From: Rhytidiadelphus loreus
Lineage: Eukaryota > Streptophyta > Bryopsida > Hypnales > Hylocomiaceae
Assembly: GCA_947034895.1 (NCBI GenBank)
Contig: OX344764.1
Coordinates: 63,469,348-63,533,347 of the forward strand
Direction: 5' to 3'
Length of the DNA: 64,000 bases
Part shown: positions 13,121-26,413 of the stretch, one piece after another
Layout: each line of letters starts with the position of its first letter
Numbering within the stretch: position 1 is the first letter of the stretch
Notes under the pieces: model-generated
The model's database searches: none
Told to the model about the DNA's origin: nothing
What the model saw: only the letters and a program-made list of their open reading frames with translations
Made by a program: the position numbers and the translations under genes

Positions 13121-13232
13121 ATACAAGAAGAAATCCATACATAACATTCTTGAGTAACAAGGCTTGGGTCCCCTGGTTTCATACAAGAAATCCATACATA
13201 ACATTCTGGAGTACCAAGGCTTGGGGGTCCTT
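13121..13232 (+). repeat. Tandem duplication in the XTH 3' flank
   Basis: A segment of about 55-60 bp beginning ATACAAGAA is present twice (13121-13180 and 13181-about 13232). It lies just after the stop codon, so it is probably in the 3' UTR. The copies differ by a 3-bp indel and a few substitutions. Confidence 0.8.
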
Positions 13233-15279
13233 CTACGGTGTCAAGTAATTAAAGGTCGTGGTACAGTGACCAAGCTTGCATTCAAGATTTTCTGCAGTGA
13301 TCGAAATGGGTCTTGAATCACGGGAAGTGATCGAAGGCTCCTCTGCCGATCAAGAGTGTTATGTAGCCCTTTCTCTATCGGTTTGTATTATTCTATTCTT
13401 TACTTGGATGCTAGAGGATTCGACTAGGAAGAGCGATCATGTCGATCGACGGGTTTCGAAGGAACCTGGCTTTCGTGTCTCTTCAAATTCTTTTAGAGCT
13501 TTGTAAATGTAGATTGATTCATTGGTTCGCTGGAGGCTAGGGCGACCTCAAACTGCACATGCAGATTGCGATCGACTTCGAGGATGAGGCTATGGATGAG
13601 TACATGACGGGATTAATTAGAGGAGATAAAGGAAAGTTATATAGCTCAGAAATCGATGTGATTCTGAGGACAATTGAAAATTGAATAATAAGCATTGCTG
13701 GAGTGTCAATTGACACTATTTATCTTCTTGCATGTTGATATTAGCTTCTGTCTTCTCTGCGTGTGTACATATCGAATCAACTGCTTGAAAATTCAGTCCG
13801 TTGGAACTAACTAATCAAGGTGGAAGTTTGGAGTCTGGTGTTGCTTCATCTTTAAATGCTGAATTAATTTTCTTTTGATGATTCTATGATTGCACTCGTT
13901 GCAAGGTTTGAGAGTCTGAGACTCCAATAATTGTGCATAATGTTTCATTTGGTTCACAAATTCGATCAGCACCGTTGTACTCACTTGCATGCTAGCTTTG
14001 TAATACATCCTCAACAGGGTGAATGCAAGAAACACCGGTACTATTTGGTGTCACAATTGGAATGACGGAGATGCAATTTGCCATATCTTTTGGAAAATGA
14101 AGTCCATGTACTTGAAATTTTTATTGGAGATGGCTAACTTGGAAGTCCTTAGATTCCTTACTTTTGAGAAATTTTGAAAAAAAATCTTTTAATTAAATTG
14201 TAATTTACCTAATTTGTCACACTTTGCGTTTTAGGGGGTTTTAGTACTGTGGAGCATCCAAAAATGATGATGTACGTCTAGGATTGTTGTGGGCTATTGC
14301 CACAATAGAAGGGCATGTGCCCACCAAAGGGCATTCAAAAAAACACAATTCTTTGTCTTCAACATGCATGCAAATAGGGGTCCCTTGCCCATAGCGCTCC
14401 TAACATTTATGATGGTTTCAATTTTTAGTTTTTGGTGAAATGTAATCACTATCAAGTCTCTACAAATGGCCAATTTTTAGTTTTTTTTTATTCATAATTT
14501 TCTAATTATTATTAATTTATACTTAATTTTATCTACTTTCTGTGACAAACTGTCATTTTTTTTAAGTAGTACAATTTCAGTATTATAAAGTACTCAAAAG
14601 TACTATTGGCCGTTGATTTTTCGGATCAATGGCTGAGATTGCTCCGTTTTGCAGTACTAATAGTACTCAGCAGAAAAAACACAGTTTTGGCAGAACGCTC
14701 CCTAAATCGTTCAGTGTTTCTTGCATCCACCTAGCAAGAACAACTTGCCTACCACCAAACTGTGAATTCAAGCATTATGAATGAAATGGAAATAAGTGCG
14801 AAATGCTAGACTGAATTTTCGAGCGATCAAATGGGATTTTAGTTCGCCAATGGAAACCTGAAACCCTCGAGCTGAAATGTAAAACTAGGTGTTGATCTGA
14901 GTATCTTACTCCAGACAGTCAAGCATCCTGAAACTCCCCAGACACGTACGGGCAATCTAAACTGTGCCATTGTATAGGAATCAACGAAATTTGTTACCTC
15001 AAAGTAGAATTTTCTGTTCTGTCAACAAAGTTTGTTGATTCCTTCGAACAAGAAATATCCATTTTTTAGCTGGCAAATTTGAGCCCAATTCTGACGTCGT
15101 TCTGGATAACTTAACACTCCAAGAAATAGGTAAAAAAATGAATGAAATTGCCAAGTCCCTTTAATTTAAAAAAACAATTAAATTTGCAATTATTTGGATG
15201 AAAGTCACTAGTAATAGATGACTTTATGGATGAAAATACACATATGGATGATAATGAAAGATTCCACCCATGTTTTTCT

Positions 15280-15535
15280 GGGCAGGGTGGATTGACCCCC
15301 TCGCTCGGCCTTGCGGGCAAACCCTAGAATTATTAATTTTCCGCACATGAATTTTTTTTCAAATTTTTAATTCATTTTTGCAATCAGAGACCCCAAATTA
15401 GTTAAGAGAGGTCAAGAGTATACCCTAGAATGGCCCAAAATAGGGGGCTTTTTTTTTACATGCACTCCTGGTAAGGCCAAGCGCCACCACAAATAACGTA
15501 TCTAGACTCAGAGAGGGGGTCAATCCACCCCGATC
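15280..15535. mobile_element. Mutator-like MITE with 9-bp target duplication
   Basis: Terminal inverted repeats begin GGGCAGGGTGGATTGAC (left) and, read on the minus strand, GATCGGGGTGGATTGAC (right). The 9-bp direct repeat TGTTTTTCT lies at 15271-15279 and 15536-15544. A 9-bp duplication with G-starting ends fits Mutator-like elements. The element is 256 bp and non-coding. Confidence 0.75.
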
Positions 15536-16074
15536 TGTTTTTCTTACATGCTTACATTTCAATGTGCATGTAGGTCTACCAACAAGAGAAAAAAGTGGTT
15601 GTCTAGAAGCATGAAACCCATGAATCAATCCTTCTAGTTCTAACTAATATTTCATTTGAATGGCGGTATTCCACAAACTTGGCACTTTCACATTTAGACT
15701 GTGCGGTCTAAAATCTATATTTGTCCTTGAAATGAATGGAAAAATGACGTATATAATACAACCATTTTAATGAAAATTTCCATTTTTATAGTGGATTTTT
15801 CACATTTTTTTTTCTCTTTTGATTGTCTTCCAAAGTGAACCAAGTAATTCGATAATCAATACTAGTGAACCACGACAATGTTTGGCAAAAAGAAAAAGAA
15901 AGAAACTGTATTTTCACATTTTCAAAATCAAATCAAATTTTTTTCTTAGAGGATTTTCACTTTGCTCATTTACTAAGCAGGAGGTTAAACTTGTCCTATA
16001 AACTGGGCCCAGCAAGGTGAATTTTATGTTCTGCTAAGTAATAGTATTGAAAATCAACACTATTTTGTGTTGTG

Positions 16075-17004
16075 TTAACCCCTAAAGGACCAGGGCCGTT
16101 CTTCTGTCAAAAACTACTCAAAACTGCCATTTTTGCTGCATTCATCCAAAAAAACAAAAAAAAATACTTTTATAGAATCTAACCGTAGGATCTTATACTT
16201 TACTAGTCTAATATCATGTGGTAAAAATTTCATGGAGTTTGACCGTACAGATTGGAAGATATTAGCATTCAAAGTTGAAAAAAGAAAGTTTTTTTGAACA
16301 CTAGCCTGCAATTTCAGATGACTTTGAATGCCATTTGGGGAAAAAAATTACACCATGGACCTTGAATTAAAAAAAATTTGTGTTGAAGAATTGAATTGAA
16401 AGTCTAGAAAAAAAAAAAAAAAAAAAATATGATTGATTTTCATTCTTTAAAAAATTGTTCAGTACAAGTAGGTCCAAGATTGAAAGAAAAACTAAACTTT
16501 AATAGCTCTAATATGGGATTGAAACACAATAATCTCAATGGTGAGATTGTTCTAAATAGAAAAGTTAACCTTGTCAAACAATTTTTTTTGAAAAATTGTG
16601 AAAATTGCATTCAGAATTGAATCCTATAAGTTATTTTTTCAAGAAGATGCTCAAATTGCCCGAAAAACAAGATTGTTCATAACTTTCACATTACTAATCC
16701 AAATGGAATGAATCAAAGCTTCACATGTAGACAAAAATATGATCTTTAAGAAGAAAAAATTAAAAAACTAATTTCAAATTTTTGTAGATTTATTTTTCTG
16801 CTTGGTGACGTGTAAATTATGTTTAAGATGCCATAAATTTTGCTCTCGGGCACCAATTGAAATAAAATTTATATTCCCACGAAGCTCATAAGTTTTCCTA
16901 TCTTATGGGAAAGTTTCAAAAAAATTCACTGAAAATTGAGATCATAGGAACTTGCCCGAAATTCATTTTGTCCCCCAAGGGGACAATGGTCCTTTAGGGA
17001 TTAA
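16075..17004. mobile_element. piggyBac-like non-autonomous element, copy 2
   Basis: The ends read TTAA-CCCCTAAAGGACCA and TGGTCCTTTAGGGA-TTAA, a good terminal inverted repeat bounded by TTAA on both sides. The 930-bp interior is AT-rich, contains a long A run and has no coding sequence of note. Confidence 0.7.
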
Positions 17005-17199
17005 TTCTATGTTCTTCACCTCTCCTTGGTAATATAGGGTCTTTGATTGCAAATATGAATTCAAAAATTTCAAATTTGATCATATGGGCAAATAAAAAAT
17101 TCTTGTGTTTTTCCCAGGGGTAAATTCACCCTGCTCCCTGCTGGGCCCAGTTAGTAGAAAGGGTTTAGTGAGCGTCCTGCGTTGACTACAGACACTATT

Positions 17200-18060
17200 C
17201 GAATTAAGTGATGTTCACAGCAACTGCCACACCAAGCAAAAATGGAACTATCAGAAACGGACTATTGCGAAATGGAATACTTGCATATTATGTGGAATTA
17301 AACTCTCCAGTAAAAACAAATTACAAGAATATACCTTCAGCTTGCTGTATTCAGATCCTTCTTTTTTTGGCCACATGTTGCCAAATAAAAATTTAGAATC
17401 CCAGTGAGACAAATCATTCAAGCACGAGATAAACTTATGTCAGAATAATGAGTTTTGATGCTCAAGGTCCTTCTGAAGGAGCTAAATTCACGTTCTAAAT
17501 TCAGAGAGTTTGCAGATGAAGAATAGATCAGACAATGAAGAGACTTCAAGAAATTAGGGCAAGTACAGTTCCAGCTTGGGCATGATTTGTGCTGGAACAG
17601 ACAGAAATATGTTAACTCCCGCCTCAAAACTCTTATGATTCCATCAAGGGCCAAAGTCCAATGTTGCAATCGGAATACATTTGGTATGGTAGCTACCTCG
17701 TGAAATTGAACTGAATGTAATAACTCACAACCTAATCACACAAGAGAGATATATATTCAGCGATTTGCTCAAAATGTATCTTCATCGTGCAACATTTCAA
17801 TGAATTCTGTAGCTAGGAACGCACTACGCATTTCGTGCACCCACATGAGGGGATTGCAGAATTTGGGATCTGCTCCATGATTGCTTCAGTAGCGAGTCCT
17901 GTTTCTGTTCTTCCGCACCTAGATTTTCTTCTGAGGAGGAGGAGGCTCCAGACAACATGACAAAGTCGGGTGACATCTTCTGATGCAAACCGGTAGTCAA
18001 TGGCACCACGACTCTTTCAGTTGTGAGTTGTGACGACAAGGAATAACTGTTGCAATGAAG
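17200..18060 (-). other. Unique-sequence island, possible decayed gene fragment
   Basis: Composition here is less AT-rich and less repetitive than its surroundings. Minus-strand ORFs of 83 codons (17418-17669) and 97 codons (17824-18117) lie in it. The second begins inside the hAT MITE, so it is not an intact gene. No family was recognised. Confidence 0.25.
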
Positions 18061-18071
18061 AGACTGAGGTG

Positions 18072-18369
18072 CAGGGCTTCTTTTTTTTTCATTTTCTACG
18101 AAGTGCCAAAGTGGCAATATAAAATGTTACAGTGGTGTTCCAAATTTCAACATTCATCCACATATTGGATAGAAAATATCAGATTAGCACATATCACATG
18201 TCTATAATTTGGTTTTCATTCAAAATTTGGCAATTTCATCCAAGATTTATTTATTTATTTTAATTTTTTTGGCAATTTCATCCATTTGGAGGGGGGCATT
18301 TTTCTGCCATTTTTTAGCTAGACTATTTTTTCTGGTGAAATCTGGCACAGAAAGCCAAAAAAAAACTTG
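18072..18369. mobile_element. hAT-type MITE, copy 1, with 8-bp target duplication
   Basis: The left end is CAGGGCTTCTTTTTTTTTC and the right end GCCAAAAAAAAACTTG. Perfect 8-bp direct repeats CTGAGGTG flank it at 18064-18071 and 18370-18377. The interior is shared with 37297-37570, including TTCAACATTCATCCACATAT. Confidence 0.85.
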
Positions 18370-20370
18370 CTGAGGTGGGATGAAAGACTCAAGTTTGGAG
18401 TTATTTGTGATTTATACTTATAAAAAGAAAATTGCATCTCAACAATTGCAAGGTGGATTGTGTAATGAGTTTAAAAGCTTTTCAAGTGATATTAAGTTTT
18501 TTGAAAGGGTATTTTAGTGTGTTAATACAATTTGTAGTTGTTCATGTCACCGCCAATCCCAAAAAGCTTTTATGTGCAAATTTCTGAAACATTGTGGAGA
18601 GGGACAACATATTAAAAATAGAAAACGTACATTTCTCTTATTATAATCTCACAACTCTTATGCAATTTTGCACTCAAAATTCATGTGCATACTAATAAGC
18701 AAGCTCTTTAAACATCCATACAGTTAAATTTTGAAAAAAAATAATTTTGCTTCAATGGAGATAACTATAAGCCCATGTTCTTTTTTCATAGGAAAAACAC
18801 ACTTAGAAAGGCTTAGGCACTTAGGGGTTAAAAGGAGATTCAATGATCCCATTTGATCAAACTTCATGAGTTTTTTATATTGAAACACACCTTTCAAAAA
18901 TTTGATAATCTTCTCATGTAGTAATTTATAATTTTATATTCAAAAATTTAACTTCATTTTTTCATAATCAAAAACATGAAAGTGAAATTTATATGATTTT
19001 ATTGAGTAATTTCTTTGTAAAAAAATATAGTAATTATAAAAATGCTTAAAATAGTAGTATAAAATTTTAATCAAAATTGGAGATGATAGTGATCAACATC
19101 GTGGGTGTAATTGGTGTATTCTTTGAGTTCACACTAAGAGAAATTTGCTAGAAAAGTTCAAAAGTGGTGTATTTTAAGCTTTTAAGATGCTACCTTTAGA
19201 TTGTTTCAAAAATTAAAATTTTAAAAATTTTGGAAAAAAAAATTAAAAGGAATGTAAAGTAGATTATTGAAACTACATTTTCTTATTCAAGCTCCAAGAC
19301 ATTTGAAATCAAGAATTATGTGAAATTCACGTTTGATCTTAAAGAACATATCCTTCGAGTAGGTTTGTTCTTTAAGGGTTAAGATCACATGTTGAAATGT
19401 CTCATCTTAGATTAGCCACCACCTATCCCAATTCATTGGACTTCAAAAATAGACATATGTTTTAATTTGCCCTCATGTTCTTTAAGCTTGTTTTGAGTAA
19501 GTCATATGGAGGCTTTCTTCTCTCTAATTTTATATAGATTGCAGTGAACACACGCAATATTCTTCATTGATTGAGATGATATAAAATTTTGACCTTTTTG
19601 AATTTATATTTTTTACAGTACAATCAATGACATGGCATCAAATTTTTTCAACTACACAACAGACATTTATTTAAAGACAGATGAACGGAGTACGTATATC
19701 CCAAATTCCCTACCTCCCAATCAAACTCATAATGCCTTAGTTGCTAATTTAATGCATCAATATTTCACAAGACTTTATATTATTTGAAATTTAATAACTT
19801 TGTAGAAGTTACAACTTAGAAATAGTAGCAATTTTATATATTTTTTAATCTATTATATTAGCATTGAAAATAATAAACTGTCATTAAATAAAACAAAGTT
19901 TGTATAAAAGTTGCATCTAATGTAGTACTACATTTCATACACTAAAAGTCATATGAACTTCAAAACAATAACAAGGGGATTTTTCTTGATGGTAGTTTTG
20001 AGGGACAAAGGGATGTAAGAAAACATTAGAGAAAATCGCAGGCCTCTGGAGGGCCACTCCAGAGCACCTCCAAGGACCCCGCAGATTGAACTTTATTTGC
20101 TTAGCAATTCTTTTTTCCCCTATTCTTGCTCACCTTCTGTCACAACGTCACATGCCTGTCAGTGGCTCAGTGGCTCGGAATCCAAGTACAAGGGTTACAA
20201 TAATGAGGATGAAGGTGTTCAAATACACCTTAACCTTCATTATTTAATACTTTGCATTTCAAGCAAGTTGTAGAAAACACAATAATGTCCAACGGGTATT
20301 CCATTGAACATCTACCATGCAAGTTTTTTTTGGATGGCATACTAATGATACAATTCATTACCATTATCAT

Positions 20371-21003
20371 GTGGAAGATGGTGAGGAGAGAAGGTCTTTA
20401 TACAAGTGAGAAAGTGGTAAGTACAACAACCCATGTGGGATATGTGAATTAAGACTAAAATGAGGAGCTTCACCGCTCATAGTTATGTAAAATCGCAGAA
20501 AATGTGTTGAAAAACAAATTTTAGACCTCATTTAGGCATAGAAGAGTATCTTTTTTCAAAAAGCTTCAGTCTAAAAAAAGTTGGAAAATCAAGTCAAGTT
20601 TTATTACCCAAAATCCGTTTCAAGTTTTGGCACTTCATATAAAAGTTATGAAAAAATTTCAGAAACGGGTTGGAAGGGTCATTTTTTTGAACATTTTCAA
20701 ACACCCTCTTTGAAATGTTTCCATAACTTTTATGTGGAGTGCCAAAACTTGAAACAGATTTTTGAAAATAAAACTTGACTTGATTTTCCAACTTTTTTTA
20801 GACTGAAGCTTTTTGAAAAAAGATACTCTTCTATGCCTAAATGAGGTCTAAAATTTATTTTTTAACACATTTTCTGCATTTTCAGATAACTATGAGCGGT
20901 GAAGCTCCTCATTTTAGTCCTAATTCACATATCCCACATGGGTTGTTGTACCTACCCCTACCCACTTGTATAAAGACCTTCTCTCCCAACCTTCCTCCAC
21001 ACT
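20371..21003. repeat. About 630-bp foldback with arms of about 300 bp
   Basis: The left arm contains CCCATGTGGGATATGTGAAT, GAGGAGCTTCACCGCTCATA and AAGTTTTGGCACTTCATATA. The right arm carries the same landmarks in reverse order and complement. The loop is only a few tens of bases near 20,680. Mirror-image short ORFs on the two strands are a by-product. A partial relative occurs at about 23760-23880. Confidence 0.85.
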
Positions 21004-22659
21004 TTAATCAAGTAAGTAGCTCATTGTCGTTGGTGTTATGAAATTAAGCAAATGACAGAAAACTTGCTTAATTATTACTTGTGTTAGAAAAAATAGAACT
21101 TGTTTAATGTATTCAGTTTTCAAAAGACAGTCAAATTGTTACCCAATGACACTCTGACTAACATTTGACAAATTTGCTAGGTTTCTAGACTTCAAATAAT
21201 AGAGTGGATTGTCACTCTATGGCGGCTGAGCCCACAATCTCTATGGCGGCCCAGCCGAGGGCTGCCTTTTTCTCTAATGACTAACACTATGTACCTAAAT
21301 CCTATGTTTAGGCACATTATACCTTAGTAGCAGTATTGTTTTAAAGTATTGTTTTAAGGAACCAGTTGATAATCTCCCTATTGAAGTTGAAGCCGTTTTT
21401 GTTCCCCATATGAAATTCTGCAAAAGCCATTTGCACATAATTTAAGTTAGTGCATCTAATCAAGTGAAATGCCTAGGGTCGTTGAATTAAAAATATAAAT
21501 ATTAGATCAACATCAAAAAATGTTCTTTTTGCTAGAGCATTCATGGCGAGTTATCAATTCTTAGTCAACAAAACTTGATTTTTATTTTATAACTTTTTCA
21601 TTGATTCCTAAAAACATCTTCTTCAGCCATGCACCAATAGAGATTGATGATCCAATTTCCATAGCTTCTCACAAGTTGTAGAACAACTACATCTATGATG
21701 ATGAGTTTACCATAGTAATGTATTACTCTAGATGATGTTCTTATATACCTCCTCAAAAATCTTCATAGATCCTACCTATTGAAAAGTTCATTAGTTTATG
21801 ATTATGGATTAAATTTGTATAATTAATAATTCATAACTTGCAATTTAATCTAAATTGTCTAAATTTCCCTAATTTTAAGTTGTGCTCCAATGTAGTGGCT
21901 TACAAAAATCCTAAAACCCCCAAACCTTCCTACAACTCAAGTGAATCTAAAATCCATTGAAGATTTAAACATTAGATGTTTTTTGGAAGTATAGGAGGGT
22001 CGTTTCAAGCATGTTCCTCATATATTGTAAACTAGATACTACTGGCTAGAATAAAAAATATTTTTAATTTTTAATTGAAATAATAATAATAATAATAATA
22101 TTTTAAATATTAAATATTATTATCTAATGTAGCAGTCACTTGGCCACAGATTGGCAACTTTGTTGAGTAGTTGAATCTCATCCAATGCAACATTCGTTCT
22201 TTGAAGTCCATGGTGGAGAATTGGAGATGTCCACCTGTTCAATCTACATGGTCAATGATTGGCCACATATGATGGTCTTCTTTTACTTATCAACTTCCAT
22301 AAATTTTCTTTGGGCAATGTTTCCTTGAGTGCGAAAGTCACAGCCTCCTCCAAGCCTCATTTTGTCCCTAGTGCTAATTATGACTTGAGATTTGTTTTTA
22401 AGTAATCATGACTATTTTACAACTTATCCATCTTTTAATATTCTTCAAATACATTTTGTTGTTTACGAATAGCTTCCAATTGGATGTCACAATTGCCAAT
22501 TTGTTTTTTTCAATACAATTTCTAGCTCAAAAAAGTAAATTGGGATATAAAGTCGTCTTTTAGGATTATATAGTGTACCAAAGAGATTTCATTAGGAAAA
22601 TAGTAAATCCTTGAGAAGCTCCAAAGCATTTGACAAGCCTAGCTATATTATGAAGGCTA

Positions 22660-25600
22660 TGAGTACAATTTCTACGGGGATGCTAGTATGTGAGCCTAAG
22701 AGCATGAGCCTGTGAGCCTATGAGCCTGTGAGCCTGTGAGCCTCCAATTTCTTTTCTTCTTTTTAGAAATTATAAATCCATTGAGGACCTATGACCGTAG
22801 AATTAGATGAAAGGATGTATAGTCCGACTAAACAACAAATGAATATGCTACTAATGATTTTGTACCAAAACATTGAACCACGGGCCTTTATATAAATTTA
22901 AAGGATGAAAATGGTCCACCTATTTTATTTTATTTTTTTAACTATGCTTTAAATTTTTTAGAAATATCTTGAATATGAAAAAAATAAAATGAACATAGTA
23001 GATATATATTATACACCAAATAAATGTATTAACCCTTAATTTTCTAAATGACCATTTTGCTAATTGATGTCCCTTTTTTTTTAACTATCTTTATTTAAAT
23101 TTTATTTATTTATTAAATAAAAAACATTTTTAATAAATAAAAAACATGATTAATTCAATGGAAGTAGTTTAATTGAATTCTAAGTTAAATTTCATTTTCT
23201 AGAATTTCATAAAGTTCAATGGTGGAGTGTGATTTAAGATTCATGTTTTATTGTTCAATTTGGGCATAGGATGAAGTTTTAGGCATTGAATGAAATTGTT
23301 GCCACATCATACACAGGTCAATTCAACTTGAGAAACAAGACAATAGAAATCAAATATCAAATCATGAAAATAAAGTGATTAATGGCTGGAGGTAGTAAGG
23401 TGAAAAATTTCAGCATGCAATATATGGATTCTACTATAGGTGAAAGGTAAGATTAGTGGAAAATAATTATTTTGAAGTATGCGGAAAAATAAATAAAATG
23501 AAGAGAAGAAATTGTCAAATTCAACAAGAATTAATTGAACAAATTGTTGTAAAAAAATAATTTTTTTAATACAAGTCGAAATGTTCAAAGATCATGTATA
23601 ATCAAATAAATTCTCGATGAAAACCTAAAGGAAATTTTACAATGATACTTGGGGAGGATGGAGGGTAAAGAAATAGTTTTATAATGAAATCCATTGTTCC
23701 TTATGAACCTTCAAAGGATATGGGATAATTTGAAGATTAAACTCTTACTAATCTTAAAGATTAATATATCCCACATGCGTTGCTTCACCTCCTACCATCC
23801 AATTTGTATAAAGATCTTATCTTCTTCAATTTTACAAACATCCAAATAAGTGACTCTTGAGGCTTTGTGATGAACATTTTGGATTTTATTCAATATAATG
23901 TTGAATTTCCAAAATATTCAACATGAAAGTGCCAACCTTGTCCTTTACTTATGGTGGTATGTAGAAAAAAAATTGTGGTCTTTCAAACCCCCGCTGTTAA
24001 CGGCGGGGGTAACAAGGTCCATACAAGAAGCGAAGTTGGATCCTTTGAAAGCGTAGCCGTTAACGGCAGGGGGTAGCAAGGTCCAACAAAAAAACAAAGT
24101 TGCATCTCCAAACCCCCCGCCGTTAACGGCGGGGGGTAACAAGGTTCAGAAAAAAAAAAATTGCATCTCCAAACCCCCACTGTTAACGGCGGGGGGTAAC
24201 AAGGTCCATAAAAAAAACAAAGTTGCATCTCCAAACCCCCCGCCGTTAACGGCGGGGGGTAACAAGGTCCATAAAAAAAAAATTGCATCTTCAAACCCCC
24301 GCCGTTAACGGCGGGGGGGTAGCAAGGTCCATCAAAGAAGTGAAGTTGGATCCTCTAAAAGCGCAGCTGTTAACGGCGGGGGGTAGTAAGGGCCATCCAA
24401 GAAGCGAAGTTGGATCCTCTAAAAGCACAGCCGTTAATGGTGGGGGATAGCAAGGGCCATCGAAGAAGCAAAGTTGGATCCTCTAAAAGCACAGCCGTTA
24501 ACGGTGGGGGGGGGTAGCAAGAGCCATCGAAGAAGCGAAGTTGGATCCTCTAAAAGCACAACTGTTAACGGCGAGGGTAGCAAGGTTCATTGAAGAAGCG
24601 AAGTTGAATCCTCTAAAAGCGTAGCCGTTAACAACGGAGGATAGCAAAGAATACATGAACTATAGTGTTTGACTAAATCCTAACATTTGTTGCCCTAAAT
24701 TGCAACCCTGAAAATTGCACCCATCAACAACTGGGGGTAGCAAGGCACCTTAAAATCTTTGAAATCTAAACATTTCAAGCTAAATTTCAGGATGCTATTG
24801 TAGTTTTGAGGTCATAAATGACTCAATATGCATCCGTTTTTTATATGCTATATACCGTTGGAATCGTGCTTTCAAAGTGCGAGAAATGATATAAAGTTTC
24901 AAAATTTGTCTTTAACAAAAAATTACACATACATTCAAAGTTAATATCAATTGGGGTAATTATTTCCTTACTATCTTATTTGAACTTCTAGCATGTAGGT
25001 GCTATTATTATATTTTTGTTTGGTACAAACCCTAACCAGAAGGTTTATAATATTACACTTTGCAATTTTCCATGAACTTGTACTTGTCCTCATTATGGAA
25101 ATATAAATGAGGCCTCTATTGGAAAACGTGACATGTACATAAACTACAAACACGTTTATTATATCTTTCATTATTTGTGTAAATTTGATTATAAGATAGA
25201 CACATTCATCTACGCTCCTACCTTCAACTTGGATGAAATAAAGCAAGTAATTGTTGTTGCTAGAATCATCAAGACGTGTGAGTATTCAAGTTAGTTGGTA
25301 GATAATAGCATGATATGAAGTAGATACCTAGTATCAATATATTATCTTCAAAATCTCTAAATTCAAGTAAAAAAGTATTATTTTCATATTCCAATATGTA
25401 TTCTTTGTTGCAATGAAAGAATATTTTATTATGTACACAATGCTCTACATTCTACAATATTTTCACTGCATTTGTTTTCCTCTTATCTTTAGAATTCACT
25501 ATAAATTATATGTAATCTCACTTGACCAATCCACCCTCAAACAACCTCTTAAAATGTAATACGAGATGTAATATAAACTTCAAAACATGCAATAGCACCA

Positions 25601-25835
25601 ACTTCCCAAGCTTTTAGATATAAAATCCACGGGCATAGGTCCCATGGTAATAGGTCATTTTTTTTCTAGACATAGCAATTTTGGTGAAAAAAAATCAGTC
25701 TTTTAACTTTTTAATCAAAAATATTTACAAATTACATCATATTTTACATTTCAAGGCTCTAGGCTCACACAATCCCTGCTCACCGCTCTTAGGCTCACGC
25801 TCACACGCTCACATGCTAGCGTCGTTGCAATTTCT
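22660..25835. repeat. Inverted pair of GAGCCT-rich segments
   Basis: At 22660-22745 the plus strand has ATTTCTACGGGGATGCTAGT then repeated GAGCCTGT/GAGCCTAT. At about 25755-25835 the same motifs (GGCTCAC, GCTAGC, AATTTCTAC) lie on the minus strand. A related partial copy is at about 4160-4385. They could be ends of one degraded element or two separate insertions. Confidence 0.4.
23986..24650. repeat. Minisatellite, 11 units of about 60 bp with a palindromic core
   Basis: Each unit has a GC-rich core, CCCCGCCGTTAACGGCGGGG in the best copies, followed by GGTAGCAAGGTCCAT and an AT-rich spacer with AAGTTGGATCCTCTAAAA or AAGTTGCATCTCCAAA. The two spacer types segregate into the first and second halves of the array, with a unit of the second type at the left edge. 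Outer copies are degenerate. It sits in AT-rich DNA with no gene nearby. Confidence 0.92.
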
Positions 25836-26413
25836 ACAACATATTTATATCTCTATCTTGTATGGATTTCTCAAAGCTTTTCGTAATCCTCTACTCTAAA
25901 TAACAAATTGTTGGATGTACCAATTGATTTATTTAAAAACTTTGTAAAGCTATTGTACACCATTATGAAGGTTGGTGAAGACCATTATATAGTATATAGT
26001 AACGATAGTGACATCAATACATTAGTGTGAGTACTATTAAGCTAAGTAGATTGTTCAATTCAATTGATTAGAGTAAGTCATAACTCTTTGTACTATTAAA
26101 CTAAATAAAATAAGAGTGTGTTGTCAAATTCAAAGTAATGTATACATTTTCTAAGCCAATGGGTGTGACGCACCTAAAACTTGTCATCATTATGAGGGTG
26201 AACAAAGATAGGAAAAAAGTTTCACCATTTTCTTGAGAAGCGCATTTTAATGATTTGAGGGGGGACTCTTTTGAGGGTCCATTCTTTTCCTATTGTTATA
26301 CATTGTAGAACTTCTTTCTTGCATATATGTGTTCCAATTGTTCTTCTTTTGTATGAATGTAGGGATTATAGAATCTTATTTTAGTAAGGTGTAATTTGTT
26401 GACTAGAAGCACC

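Noticed and set aside
23986..24650. CRISPR-like array
   Set aside because: Units are contiguous minisatellite copies of about 60 bp whose spacers are related to each other, in a plant-type nuclear genome.
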